The position numbers and the translations under genes are program-made. A DNA stretch of 64,000 nt from Cycas panzhihuaensis (Eukaryota; Cycadophyta), in NCBI GenBank assembly GCA_023213395.1, contig CM041465.1:10540001-10604000 (forward strand), given 5' to 3'. The notes beneath the pieces are model-generated. The model worked only from the letters and a program-made list of their open reading frames with translations. It did no database searches and was not told the DNA's origin. This document shows, in pieces, positions 1-11,025 of the stretch (within the stretch, counting starts at the first letter, position 1; the number at the start of each line of letters is the position of its first letter).

Positions 1-402
1 GATCAAATTAAACATAAAACCATAGGAAAACAAATGATATTACACATGTACATAGGTTGACAGGTGGAAAACCCCTTCTAGGGAAGAAAAACCACCTCCT
101 TAAGTTCTATTTTTATTAAGAATAGCTGTAAACAGAATACCATACACTGAAACTACCTAACCACCAAACCAGCCTTTGAAAAGGCATTCAGATAACCATC
201 CTAGATTCATGGAAATATCTCCTTGAATCTAGGAGATGAATTTATATAATGAAAGGTTCGTTGAAATGCAGTTCTGCATTTCAACCACCTTTCACATAAG
301 ATAATTAACAAACATTAAAGTTTAAACATTATGATAACTTAAATACACATTTAGACATGTGACTAAAATATAAACTTTAAAAATAACATAAAGATTCTAA
401 CA
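1..402 (-). repeat. Copia 3' LTR, truncated by the window edge
   Basis: In element orientation it begins TGTTAGAATC at 402. Positions 403-410 hold a pyrimidine run, the complement of the polypurine tract that primes plus-strand synthesis, which fixes this boundary. Position 1 corresponds to 20317 in the other LTR. The two copies differ by scattered substitutions. Confidence 0.88.
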
Positions 403-529
403 TCCCCCTTTAATGTAAACTTTCGTTCTATAGAAAAAGAAGATCTTCATCACGGTGATCCCCCTTTGATGGAGACTTCTTTTATCTGCAACAGATCTCT
501 GAGATTTAGAAACTTTACTTCAGTTAAAG

Positions 530-1200
530 ACTTTATAAGAATATAAGCAATCTATAGGTCTGTCGGATAATAAGACAAAGAAACAAGATTATCAGTAACT
601 AAATGACAAATAAAATGATGATGTAATTCAATATGTTTAGTCCTAGAATGTAAAACTAGATTTGTAGCTATAACAATTGCATCTTGATTATCAACTTTAA
701 GTTCAATGGAAGAGTTTAGAGACAGACCAATTTCATTTAGTAAAGATTTGAGCCAAATTGCTTCTTTACCAGCTTCAACAAGTGCACAATATTCTGCTTC
801 AGTTGTGGATAAAGCAAGTGTTTGTATTTTCTTACTAAACCAAGTTATAGGTGAGGAATCTATAAAAAATACATAAATTAAAGTAGATTTGTGATCATTT
901 ATATCACCTGCCCAATCAAAATCAATATATCTAGTTAAAGTTAAAGGTTTATTACAAAAATTATAGGTTAAACCATAAAAAATAGTATGTGTTAGATAAC
1001 GTATGATATATTTAGTTACTTTCTAATGAGATTCATGTGGTTGTTGCATATAACAGGAATATAAAGCGACAGCATAGGAAATGTCAAGGCGAGTGTGAGT
1101 TAGATAGATAAGACTACCAATTAGTTGTCTATATAGTGTAGGATCACATAAAGGTGATGAACAATCAGTAGATAATTTGACTCCTAATTGTAATGGATTA
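530..1200 (-). pseudogene. Copia RNase H and end of RT connection domain
   Basis: The minus-strand translation contains the copia RNase H signature: DFDWAGD near 905-925, then a KST motif, ITWFSKK, and ALSTTEAEYCAL near 790-825, followed by KEAIWLKSLL. The segment next to the insertion (about 1040-1200) reads YRQLIGSLIYL, the copia connection region. A TAG replaces an expected tryptophan codon near 1023. In the intact element this domain degraded RNA in the RNA-DNA hybrid during cDNA synthesis. It continues the RT at 15459-16140, from which the gypsy insertion separated it. Confidence 0.9.
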
Positions 1201-1205
1201 GATAC
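1201..1205. repeat. Target-site duplication of Tat-1 (partner 15454-15458)
   Basis: The left copy is gatac and the right copy tatat. Each is one change from gatat. Joining the copia flanks through one gatat restores an open copia frame reading K-P-I-S-N-P across the junction, the expected RT/RNase H connection sequence. That supports both the duplication and the insertion site. Confidence 0.75.
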
Positions 1206-3766
1206 TGTTTCCCAACTCCCGGGAATGGATACGGAATCACCGACTCAGGTAAGTGCAGGTATGTTTCTCGCATTGTCATCGCTTTCATTTGATGAGTGTT
1301 TGCTTGCATGTCTGCATGTGTGTGGCTTCGTGGGTGACTTTGTCATCATCCACACTTGTTTTAGCCTATGACAACTATAGCAGGGGCACACTCCCAACAA
1401 GTGTGGCACCCTGGTGGCCACTTCACTTCCCGCATCTTCTCTCCTCGCTCCAAGATCCACTCAGTTTGCGCCACCTCCACCCGTGTGATGACTCGTCATC
1501 ATTTGGTCAACTTGCCACCCTGGTTGAGCCCTATTTTTGCTCCTTTGGACCCGTTTGTTGGCTTGTTTACCCCCGGGTAGGTGTCTCAGCCCCCTATTGG
1601 TCCTTTTTGTCATCGCCTCACTAGGTTGGGCGGCAGTGTATTTTTGCCGCTAGGTGCGTACCACTGAATTTTCAGGCATCACTGGAATATCCACCAGATC
1701 GCTGCGGAATTTACTGATGGTATCTCGAGTTGTTTTTAAAATCTGCCATGGTAATTTTGCATTTATTGCTAAACTGCCACATGGCTCGTGACTCAATTCT
1801 CTCCCAGTCGTGCCCTAATCGCTCACTTTAGGGTTTGGTCTGAGTACTTAAGCCATTTTTGACTCATTTTTGAGGATTCTTTTGCTCACTTTTGGAATGC
1901 TCTTCAAGGAAACAACATTCTGCTCTGCTCTTCCCTACTGTTCTGCTACTATCACTGGACCTGCGTCCCTCCCATAGTGACTTGCTCTCCTTTGGCGTGG
2001 CTAGGACATTCTCCCAGCCCCTCATACATCTTGGAGAGGGCCCCTTGGAGTGGTTCCAGTTGATCTTTGCCAGTGGTCCCCACAAGTGCCCCAAGTGCAG
2101 GTGTTTCCCTTCACATCTCTTTAGCAGGGTCTCAAACCTGTTGTACTTCAGATCTGGGTTGATTTCTCAGCCCCTCTTCACTGCTCCTTAGCTAAGGTAA
2201 GTCTCTTGCCTCCCTCACTCAGGTATCCCTTGACTTACATTATTTTCTTTGTGATATTAATGCTATATCTTGCCTGCTCCTTGCTTATCCTTGTGAGTTT
2301 GTTCCTTTCCTTTTGTGGGGCTATTTTACCTTTGCGCCTTTGCCTCTTTGCTCAAGCGATGGCGTTGAGGGTTGGCATAGGCTTTGGGAAGGAGCTGGGT
2401 GGATTCTGTACCACCTTCCACGCTTCCTAAGCGGATCTAAGCCCTCCAAAGCCTCCCTCTCGCCCTGTGCTGCCCTTGGTTTGCAAACAAGGGTTTGTAG
2501 GCCCTCTTTTGGCCGCCCAAACCAGCACTGTCACAAGTTGCAGCGCTGATTTGTGGACCTTTATTCAGGTTTGGGCAACTTGCATAAGTCCCAACCGCTA
2601 GTCTTTGCCTAACTCCCTTCCCGACTGCCCGGTTTGCTCCTCATAGCATCCCGGTTCGCCGTAGGTTTTCTTGGGCCTCTCTTTGCCCCTTTGTTGCCAT
2701 TTTCCAACCCTTGCTCTTGGCCTTGCCCTCGCTACCTTGTGGCTCTTAGGGGGAGGTTAGGGCATCATTTGCGGGAGGTAGGCCACTCTGAGGCTTACCG
2801 ATCACTTACTTTCACTTTGGTTACTCCCTTTCGTGCACTTTCATGGTTGGATTGGCACTAACGCATGAGTATTTAGATTCACATCTATACTATTTACACA
2901 TATATTATTAGAATCTTGTATTGCATGTTAGTGTCCTTCCTTCGGGAAGGAAGAGATTGTCATTGCTTACAGGTATTTGGGAAGTGTGGAGGATATCGCC
3001 CGTTAGTCCCGCTACTGGTAAGCACCCTTGTATTCATTGTACTTTCGTACTTTCTTCATTTATTAGCTTTTGCTCCCTTCCTTTCTTTGGCATCACATTT
3101 AATTTTCTGGGGAAGGTAAGGAAGCCCCTTTTCAATCTGCCTCAACATTCTGCATCTACGCGCCGCGTGGAGTAGCTTGGTGCCCTTTCGAGAAGGCCTT
3201 CGTCACGCACCCACTCAGTCCAGGTGCACGTCTTACTCTACCTTGCTACCTTTTTTCCTTTTGGTTCCTTCTTAGTAATTAACACATTGAAGAGTAAAAG
3301 GGAAATTTGGTTTTACATTTGGTTATGCTTCATTTGTTTCATTACATGCATTCTTGCTACCTATAGGAAAGGTCGTAGGAACTCCCCCTTCTCTACCTTT
3401 CTTCTTCCCCTCTTAGCCGCATAAGTCCCTCGCCTCTCGCGTCACTTGTATACCCGCTTAGTTTGTTTAGGCACCCCTGGCCTATTCTCTTTGGATCTCC
3501 TCCTTCTCCTTCCGGCCATACAAGGGTGGGAGGGTCCTGCCCCCAGGTCAACCCAGGTTTGTCCTGCATATCTTCGCCTTTTACTCGAAGTGGTGAAGGA
3601 TCACCCGATAGTAGCCATACTCCATTGCAGATCCCGAACTTGCGCTCCGGCGCACGGGGTGCTCTGCGTGGTAACTATTTGCCTTATAGGTCCCACATTC
3701 AGTTGTATCACCACCCACTCTGACCACACCTATTAGTTAGGTAGCTATCCCGTAGACGCGCGTCCA
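1206..3766 (+). repeat. Tat-1 5' LTR
   Basis: Starts TGTTTC and ends GCGCGTCCA, and is 2561 bases long, the same as the 3' LTR at 12893-15453. In a 130-base comparison (3181-3310 against 14871-15000) three differences were seen. Other parts are more divergent and contain small indels. The open frames inside it are not conserved between the two LTRs as proteins and are not called as genes. Confidence 0.92.
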
Positions 3767-3767
3767 C

Positions 3768-3785
3768 TGGCGACCATACTGGGGA
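3768..3785 (+). other. Tat-1 primer binding site
   Basis: TGGCGACCATACTGGGGA begins one base after the LTR end. A TGGCGAC...CTGGGGA site is common in plant gypsy elements, where a host tRNA 3' end primes minus-strand DNA. A decayed version occurs at 42432 in the related gag relic. The exact tRNA was not identified. Confidence 0.8.
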
Positions 3786-3931
3786 CTGCCAGTAAGGGAG
3801 CTAGTTTCTGCTCTCTTCCGTTGGTTTCGCTACCTTCTTGTGATCCTTTTATACCTATTTCGATCTCCACGTTGGGCAGCCCCCAGCGCGTGTACTCTCT
3901 CTTTTTCCCTAACATTATTGGTTGATTTTAC

Positions 3932-5197
3932 ATGCAACGCTTCTCTCGTCGTTTGCACGGTCTACCTCCATTGTTAGAAGACCCCGAGTATCGCCCTCTT
4001 CCTTTGTCGGATTCCGATCTGACTATGGAGGGATACTCTTCTGATTGGGCCTACCACACTTCAACCTTGGAAACCCATACCTTTCCTTCTTCTATTCTTG
4101 GGTCCACCCAAGAGGGTGATGAATCCCTTTATTACCCAAGTGACCAACACCTCTCACTTGATGTCCATCCTTCTACCCATGCCGTAGAAGTATCCATTCC
4201 TCTTGAGACTTGCCACGTAGTTGGTGACTCTTATGAGGAGCATTCTGAGGAACCTACTTTGTTCGAGGTCCCAATTACCTCTTATGAGTACGTAGGAACC
4301 CCTCCTATTGATGTAGTTGAAGCTCTCAATGAGTGTCGTCGTGCGACACGCTTGCAACCACGTCCTGGATGGCTTGAGGGTGCCCTCCATGGAGGAGCCT
4401 CTTCCTCTTCCGCTCCTCCCCCTCATGCTTCATCCTCATCCACTCTTCCTTTGACAACGAACCCCTTTATGCCTACGCATGTGTCCCACTTGTTCTCTAT
4501 TCCCGCAATGGGGGCACGTGTTGCGCCTTCCATTCCCCATCAAGGTCCTAATGCTTCAGGATCTCCCCGTGGTGTGCCTTTCCCTCAATTGAAGGTTAGC
4601 ATACCCATTCCTAATCAAATCAATGTGCCATTCCCTAATGTGGTGCATACCGTTCCTAGTAGGCCTGTCGGTCCTACTAGCCTCCCAACTACTAGTCATG
4701 TGAGATCTGCTCCCACACATCCTAAAACCCAACACGCTGGTGCTTCCTTCTATGTTTCCCCAGGGTATACTTCTCAACCTTGGGGGCAGGGTAGAGGAAG
4801 CCATCTTCTGGTTTATGGGGTGAATCTGCTACACCCATATGGGGTCGCTCCACCTACGGGTGGCCCATATGGGCAAAACCCGGTTTCGCATCCCTCTTGC
4901 CTATCTTCCAATGCAATTCCATCCATTGTGCCTTCGCAAGGGAACCCGGCTCCCTTCCAAGGCACCTACCCCCATGCCTCTTTTCAACGAGGGGCATTTC
5001 CTCAAGGAGGGATGGGTGTCCCACCCCCATCAGCTCCTTGTGCATTACCTACTTCGACATTCGTTGACCCTACGGTTCAGGCAAGGGCACGCCCCTTCAT
5101 GGACTTTAGGTCAACCCCTCTTTCCGTTGAGGCGTTAAGAACCAACTTGCTGCCTCATCCCCCTGAAGTTCCTAGATTCGATGGGACTTCGTCATGA
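3932..5197 (+). CDS. Tat-1 gag, N-terminal part
   Basis: An open frame of 421 codons starting at a true ATG 147 bases after the primer site. The protein is rich in proline, serine and histidine, with a low-complexity middle (about residues 145-380). It ends with PPEVPRFDGTSS, which matches the start of the gypsy gag core (P.F.YDG). The frame then breaks: a small frameshift near 5195 and stops before 5352 separate it from the core. Gag would form the cytoplasmic particle that packages the element RNA. The proline-rich N-terminus resembles that of the relic at 42465. No known fold is seen in it. Confidence 0.82.
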   Translation: MQRFSRRLHGLPPLLEDPEYRPLPLSDSDLTMEGYSSDWAYHTSTLETHTFPSSILGSTQEGDESLYYPSDQHLSLDVHPSTHAVEVSIPLETCHVVGDSYEEHSEEPTLFEVPITSYEYVGTPPIDVVEALNECRRATRLQPRPGWLEGALHGGASSSSAPPPHASSSSTLPLTTNPFMPTHVSHLFSIPAMGARVAPSIPHQGPNASGSPRGVPFPQLKVSIPIPNQINVPFPNVVHTVPSRPVGPTSLPTTSHVRSAPTHPKTQHAGASFYVSPGYTSQPWGQGRGSHLLVYGVNLLHPYGVAPPTGGPYGQNPVSHPSCLSSNAIPSIVPSQGNPAPFQGTYPHASFQRGAFPQGGMGVPPPSAPCALPTSTFVDPTVQARARPFMDFRSTPLSVEALRTNLLPHPPEVPRFDGTSS

Positions 5198-6302
5198 AGA
5201 CCGTGAGCATGTGCATAGTTTTTCTATGGCATGCATCGATTACTAGGCTTATGACCACATTTTAATGAAATTATTCCCATGATCCCTGCAGGGCGACGCC
5301 CTCAAGGGGTTCTACCATCTCCTTGCCCATTCTATCCATTCATTCCAACAATTGGTGGATGAGTTCATCAACTATTTTGATGTAGCTTGTCCATTCAAGA
5401 GCAGAATGAAGTCGCTTCTTTCGCTCAAACAAGGTCATGATGAGATGAATCGTGACTTTGTGCGGCAATTCCACGACTTACTTCACTCCACTAAGGCAAC
5501 ATTACCCGAGGAGCTGAAGCGAGACCTTTTCGTCAATGCACTTCGTCCTGAAGTCCATGTGGAAGTCCTCAAGATGGGGGCGACCACATGTGACTCCGCG
5601 ATCACCAAGTGTTTGGCATTGGAGGCTATTGAGATCCAAGCTGGTCTCAAGAAACCTCTTAAGCCCTCACAGCGCCGTGAGGCACCACCCCCAACCAAAG
5701 ATACCAAACCTTCACAACCTACCCGGTCTTCCTCTCATCCGACTGAGAAGACTTTAGACCCTATCACATCAGCCATACGCTCATTCGAGCGTACGATGAA
5801 GGAACTCAAGCTTCAAGCTCCTTCATCCCCTACATCCAACAAACAAGTCCAACAAACTACCCAAGCTCCTCTTCCTAGGAATGGAAATGCCCAGTCCTCC
5901 CAAGCGAGAAGGTCTGACCCTCTGCTTGAGAAGAAGTGGTGCTCCATTCATGGGGAGTGCTTCCACGACGATTTGCATTGTAGGGCCCAGCATCCAAAGG
6001 ATGCCCCTTGATGCAATTCTTCCCCCAAACGGGCCTCAAGGCTTAATTTGGATAAACCAGTTCACAAGGATCTGTTCCCTAAACATGGGGAACGCGATCG
6101 CAACACCCAAACCAAGAACAACCGTAACCGAGGAAGATCGCCCGATCCCCGTCCTTCCCGCGACAAAGGGAAGGGCGCCCGGAACTCGTCTTCCTCCTCT
6201 CGTTCTCCTAGCCATCACACCCCATCACCTTCGCGACCCCGGAACAGGGGGAAGAAGGTGATTTAGTTGCTTGAAGCAACTCCTACTTATGCTCTTACAT
6301 GA
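5198..6302 (+). pseudogene. Tat-1 gag core, zinc knuckle and basic tail
   Basis: After the break, the other frame reads GDALKGFYHLLAHSI, then LVDEFINYFDVACPF and FVRQFHDLLHSTKATLPEEL, the retrotransposon gag core. Residues CSIHGECFHDDLHC near 5940-5983 form a C-x2-H-x4-H-x4-C knuckle for RNA binding. A frame at 6048-6266 then encodes an arginine/serine-rich basic tail, a likely RNA-binding extension. The stretch 5198-5351 carries an in-frame TAG and a TGA. The open run from 5352 begins with TTG, so it is a fragment, not a gene with its own start. Tat-2 has the same core at 63187-63420 and the same knuckle near 62850-62920. Confidence 0.82.
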
Positions 6303-7904
6303 TCTCAAGCCACCAAGGAAGCGGCGGGAGCTTCTTGTTCTTCCGCTCCTTCTGACCCTCTTCCAGAGAACCTTCCTCCAGAAGTCCCTCTCTTTCTTAA
6401 GGCTATTCTTGTATGCCTGGGTCATTACGATTTTCGAAGGGCACTTACCCAACCTACCGGGAAGGGTAAGCCCTTCTCCGTCGTGGACGAGCTCCATACA
6501 GTCACCACAGGAATGTCCTTAATGGACGTTCTAAGGAGTTGTCCTGAGCAGCGGGCCCTCCTCCTAGAAGCTTTAGGATCAAGTGATGCGCTCATCCACG
6601 CTTTGGGTGTCGCCCAAGGTTGTGGACCCATTATCTCATTTGACCCTAAGGATCTTCTTCCCACTGGTGAAAGGGAACGTCAGTGGAACTTCCCATTCAT
6701 CATCACTATCGATACGCCTGATTGTACTCTTCGAAGGACTGTTATCGACAACGGTTCTTCTATCAATGCCATGCCCTTGCGTGTCATGCAAGAGCTTGGT
6801 ATCTCTGCCTTGGAACCCATTCCCTGGTGATGCCAAGGTTATGACGATAGCGAGAAGACCCCTTTGGGATCTGTCGCGATTCCGCTCACCCTTGAGGGCA
6901 AGACCATTCTTGTCGACGTTGTAGTCCTCGAAGTTGACGTGGATTACAACCTCCTTCTAGGTCGTCTATGGCTCGACCAAATGGGAGCTGTGTGCTCGAC
7001 TCTTTGGGGACAACTTAAATTCGTCCACGATGGACGAATGAGAGTGATTCCCCACGAACGCCCATTTACCAAACAAACCCATTCCACCAGTTCGGCAAAC
7101 CAAGGTTCATCTACCCATGCCTCAGCTTGCTCTATTGGTATACCTAACCCATCCGAAGAAGACCCCGCGTCTTCTCCCCCTAGTCTCACGCGGTTTGCCC
7201 CTATTGGCGTTGGGAGTTACGGGTACCTTGCTTCGTTTAGTGACGATGAGTCACTCGACGAAGACGAGGATTGTCTTCACCCCATCTCTTTCCTCCATGC
7301 CAGTAGGTTGCACCCGCCTTGTTCTAGATCCCCATCTAGAACCTCTCTCGTTGGTGAAACTACCCACTCGTGCGTGTCACACGTCATCGCTCGTGTTGAC
7401 CCGCCGATCGCCGGTTCTTCTTTTTCATTACCCCCTGTAGGTAATGGCTTTGAGGAATTGCCTTTCGCTCCTTCTGAGGAGCCTCTTCCTAGTTTTCCCT
7501 CAGATTCAGACGAGGAAGTTGAGCAATCCAATAGCCATCATGGTCCCGTTGCTCTTACTCCCTCTAGTGCTTCCTCTACTCAAAGTAAGGTCATCCATGG
7601 GGTGGATTATTTTGAGGATGACGAAGCCCTGCTCAAGCATCTAGCGGGCCTTGCGCCTAACCTGCCTTCTGGTCACCACCGGCTTGGTCATCAGAAGATC
7701 CTTGTGATCGGATCCACACTTGCCAATCCGATCCTGTCTCCTATTCCTCCTCCTCCTGTTGATCTTGCCCCTCTCCACTTCGAGGAGGGCAATGCCATGT
7801 GCATCGGGGCAACCCAAGACATAGTCTTGGCCCCGGGCAAGGTCATTAAGGTCAGGTTGGAATGTTCCCCTGATGAGATAAGGGAGTACTCCCTTCTGTT
7901 CTAG
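6303..7904 (+). pseudogene. Tat-1 aspartic protease and linker to RT
   Basis: One reading frame runs from 6303 with a single TGA at 6828-6830, where Tat-2 has a cysteine codon. The protease active site is DNGSSINAMPLRVMQELGI (about 6747-6803) and the second half reads DVDYNLLLGRLWLDQMGA (about 6939-6992). The enzyme would cut Gag-Pol into mature parts. The long acidic, serine/proline-rich linker (7000-7780) includes FAPIGVGSYGYL, which recurs in Tat-2. The C-terminal HFEEGNAMC...EYSLLF leads into RT and ends at TAG 7902-7904, a stop that Tat-2 shares. No ATG begins this frame, so it was expressed as a fusion or by a translational shift. Confidence 0.82.
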
Positions 7905-8340
7905 GAGTTTCGAGACATTTTCGCGTGGGATTATGCTGACATGAAGGGAATCGACCCCTCGATTATCACCCATAACCTTACCACTCTTCCTGGCGCCCGC
8001 CCTGTGCGCCAGAAGCAGCGTCCCCTTCACCCAAATCTCTCTACCGCCATCAAAATGGAGGTTGGGAAGCTTCTGGACGCTGGGTTTATCACTTCCATTG
8101 ACTCACAAAGGGCCTACAATAAACGCCTTCGTCCCCGCCCTTTGTTTCCTAGGGACTATGTCCTCAAGCTCGAGTATCTCCATGACCGTTTGACCAAGTT
8201 CAAACCCCGATGGGTTGGTCCTTTCGTCATTATCGAATCCCTTGATAATGGTGCCTATAGGATAGCCACCCTATAAGGGCTTGAATTTGAGAAATCTGTT
8301 AATGGGAAGTTCCTTAAGAAGTTTTATGCATGATCTCTTG
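7905..8340 (+). pseudogene. Tat-1 RT N-terminus fused to integrase C-terminus
   Basis: In the same frame as the protease, the sequence begins EFRDIFAWDYADMKGIDPSI and continues PVRQKQRPLHPN...LLDAGFITSI, the classic start of gypsy RT. At about 8095-8115 it jumps without a frame change to YNKRLRPRPLF and then LKFKPRWVGPFVI-like sequence, the end of integrase. Tat-2 shows what is missing: the RT palm, RNase H, integrase zinc finger and core, roughly 2.3 kb. The joined 111-codon frame ends with TAA at 8274-8276. Homology continues past it (GLEFEKSVNGKFLKKFY) to about 8330. The product can have no polymerase or integrase activity, so the element would have needed enzymes from relatives. Confidence 0.88.
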
Positions 8341-9199
8341 GTGATCTCTTCGCCCTGCTCTGAAATGAGCCTAAACTACCATCTTAGGTTGTCCCCATTC
8401 TTCCCAACCACGGGTCGAATGGCAATTTAAGATGGGTCCTTCTTCATCTTTATGCTTCCTTCCGTGGAACCCGCATTCCCGTGTCCTCTCGGGAACCCTT
8501 GTCGTCTTACTTGGGCATTCCCCAATCAGGAAGACGCTTGGGAGCAGCGTCGCTCCCCTTTCTTGCCCGTCGTTTCCTTTGCATATTCCGCTATGCTCTT
8601 GAGTAGATGTGCATGCCGCTCTATCCTCTAACCTCACACCTCCCTGTCGTCTCCACTCACGACGTGTGTGTGTGTGTGCTCATGTTAGACATATAGCCAT
8701 ACATGGAAGGAAACATACCCATAACATAAAACATCCACAACATAACGTTCACAATACACAAAAACAACCATACATGTCATCCACACATGATACATCATAT
8801 ACAACATCTCATATCCAAATGGGGTTCCAATCACCCCATGCATATATATCTACATATCCAAAAATCATGTCACATCATACATCCTGGGAAGTCGGTGTCC
8901 TTGCAGGGGGGTACAATCATATGATCCTATATATGACCCCACAGGCAGTGCTTTCCCCTGTCAAAACCATATGTACATATCCTACTGCTGTTGCCCCGCT
9001 CCTAGGGTGCCATCTCCCAGTCTCTGTGATCCCTCTCCTGGGGACCACATGCCTCTGAGGCTCCTCATGGGCCTCCGTGAACTGCCTGCCTCGCTCTCCT
9101 CGTCTCGGGGCCGTCTCGGGGTCACCACCACCGTGTGGGTGTGTGTCCTGCTCTGGCTCAACCTCGATACCATCTACACAACCAGCTGATCGTATCTGG
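8341..9199. other. Tat-1 region after pol with a GT microsatellite
   Basis: No sense-strand gene was recognised. A (GT)n run at 8664-8678 is followed by about 250 bases rich in CA and ATAC words. Tat-2 has a CA/GT tract in the corresponding place (51273-51293). On the minus strand this is the distal end of the antisense unit. Open frames here (for example 8609-9058) are low-complexity and do not resemble a known family. Confidence 0.5.
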
Positions 9200-10123
9200 C
9201 CTGGATACGATCCCGCTCTCCCTGGAGTGCCTCCTCTGTCACCCTGAGACGCTCAGTGATCACTGCTAGTTGGGTTCTGCTCTCGCCATCTCCACACCTT
9301 TCATACATGCCTCTAGAGCCTGTACCCATCTGCGCAGCTCATCTCTCTCGCGTCTCGCGTCATCTCTCTCCTGCTGCAGTCGTCCCTGGGATGTCACATG
9401 CTCTTGGGACTCAGCAGCCCATATGCTCCTCACCCTCACCAACAGGGCAAATGCCTCTCTATGGGCTCCTACCGCTCTAGGCTCATCACCTGCCTGGATG
9501 GACAGTTACCCCTCTGCGTATACCTGAGGGAATATCTCCCTCACCAAAGCCTCTACCAATCTCCAGATCTCTGCTGCACCTGCCAATACAACATGCCATG
9601 TGTCAGTTTATATCTCACCATATACCATAATCATATCAAACCAAACATCTATCTGGATGCCAACGACTCTGGAAAGGGTTAGGTCTCACCTGCTGTGGCC
9701 GCCGGCTCCTCTGGTCATGCGGCATCCTCCCCTCCTGGCTCTCCGCCAGCTGTAGGTGCCCCGTCCTCTGGTACCTCCTCTGCTTGGGTCTCTCTCCTAA
9801 CGGGGGTGGGCCTAGCTCTCATCCCTCCAGATCCCATCATGATCTGCAGCCTGCGGGCCCTAGTCACGGGTCCCCTGACCTCGCCCTATGCTCTAGCAGT
9901 CTGTCTCTCTCCTCCCGGCCGGGCCGAACCCTCTGTGCCATCCACAAGGACACTGCCTCTCACATGGAGTCGTGACAAGCCCGGCCCACTATCTCCTCTA
10001 TCCTCGTCATCCCCATCATCACTGCTATCGCCGCGGGCACTCACGCTCTGCTCGCCTCGTCGCTATCCCACCTCACCGTCTGTAGGGCTCTGCTATGTAG
10101 TGTGGGAGGGTGAGGAGGTCTAG
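9200..10123 (-). pseudogene. Antisense PMD gene: acidic segment and coiled-coil tail
   Basis: On the minus strand, 10060-9940 reads as an acidic, serine/aspartate-rich stretch (SVSARGDSSDDGDDEDRGDS). About 9430-9305 gives a charged heptad-like segment containing RLQQERDDARRERDELRRW, a probable coiled coil. Many plant PMD proteins carry an acidic low-complexity region and a coiled coil after the PMD, so this is probably the C-terminal part of the gene at 10120-10912. The frame is interrupted by stops (for example TAA near 9480), so it is either decayed or split by introns. The open frame on the other strand at 9695-10123 looks like its shadow. Confidence 0.5.
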
Positions 10124-10912
10124 TGACGTGGCCTCCAGCAGCCTTGGACATGGGCCCTGTCCTCTGTCCCCCTCAGTCTCGTCTGCCACCTATGGACCAT
10201 TAGGGCCTGCTCTGTAATGGGGTGTGGTCCCCCCGCTGATGCCACTGCCACGAAATGATCGAAGTACGAACACTGTAACAGTGTGCTATATGATAGTCCA
10301 CCTCTGCCGGTCGTCCTGATAGTATCCAACTGGGCGACGAGGTTCACCGCTATCAGGGCTACCCAATCCATCCTCTCACCATCTTTGCAGCGTGACGGCA
10401 TCCATCCACACTTTGGTACCTCCCTATAGTTACATTTTACGGGAGATCCGGAATAGAATGCATAGTATAACTAGTTTCCTCACCCGAGGAATCCCTGACA
10501 TCAGTACTGTCTAGAGAGGGGCTCCCCTCCGATCCCATCTATCAGCTCCTGTGAAGAACAGGGCTGCCTCCCTGTGTGCTACCTTAGTGCTGGGCAGCGT
10601 CCCTAGTCTCACTGGCCTCCATATCACCAGAACTCCCAGTATCCACCGGATATCCCTCAGCGTGACCGTCACGTCACCTACCTGCGGTAGGTGGAATACA
10701 TATCTCCTCCTGTCCCAATAGGACACTATATCAACCAAAAGTCTTTGATCCGATGTGTACTGAGGTGTCTTGAGGGCCTTGTAAAGGCCACACCTCTGTA
10801 GGATCTCCCTATCCTCCTGTGTTTCCATCTCCATGTAACTCAGCATCGCCATACCTACGTTCTCACGGTTATCTATCGCGAGGACAGCCTGTTCACACCA
10901 AAAACAACTCAA
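10120..10912 (-). pseudogene. Antisense plant mobile domain (PMD) protein
   Basis: Two minus-strand open segments, 10912-10511 and 10401-10120, together resemble a plant mobile domain (aminotransferase-like, PF10536 type). The first contains LLVDIVSYWDRRRYVFHLP followed by VGDVTVTLRDIRWILGVLV, the hallmark HLP...T-L-D-...-LGL region. The second contains RMDWVALIAVNLVAQLD, which matches the later part of the domain. About 110 bases with stops lie between them, either an intron or decay. The first segment opens at TTG, and a pyrimidine-rich run ending in AG just upstream could be a splice acceptor. PMD proteins occur in plant nuclear proteins linked to silencing (MAIL1/MAIN) and in transposons. 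What it does here is unknown. Tat-2 carries a counterpart at 49880-50650, also antisense. Confidence 0.75.
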
Positions 10913-11025
10913 GTCAGTCTCATGTTAGTCACTGTCACCCCTCTCTCTCTCAAATATCCCTCTGCCTGAGATTTGGGGCTCCTTTGACCCTCATGTTTAT
11001 TTTTACGCATACGCGCCCGTACCAC

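Noticed and set aside
1253-3736. Many short open frames in the Tat-1 5' LTR (for example 123 codons at 1253, 96 codons at 3446)
   Set aside because: They lie in LTR sequence, and the matching frames in the 3' LTR are changed or truncated. No protein motif is present.
8609-9058. 149-codon plus-strand frame rich in H, T and Y
   Set aside because: It translates CA/ATAC repeats next to the GT tract and has no similarity to known families by eye.
9695-10123. 142-codon plus-strand frame rich in Pro/Ser
   Set aside because: It lies opposite the acidic tail of the antisense PMD gene. Its composition is what the complement of Gly/Asp/Arg-rich coding sequence gives.
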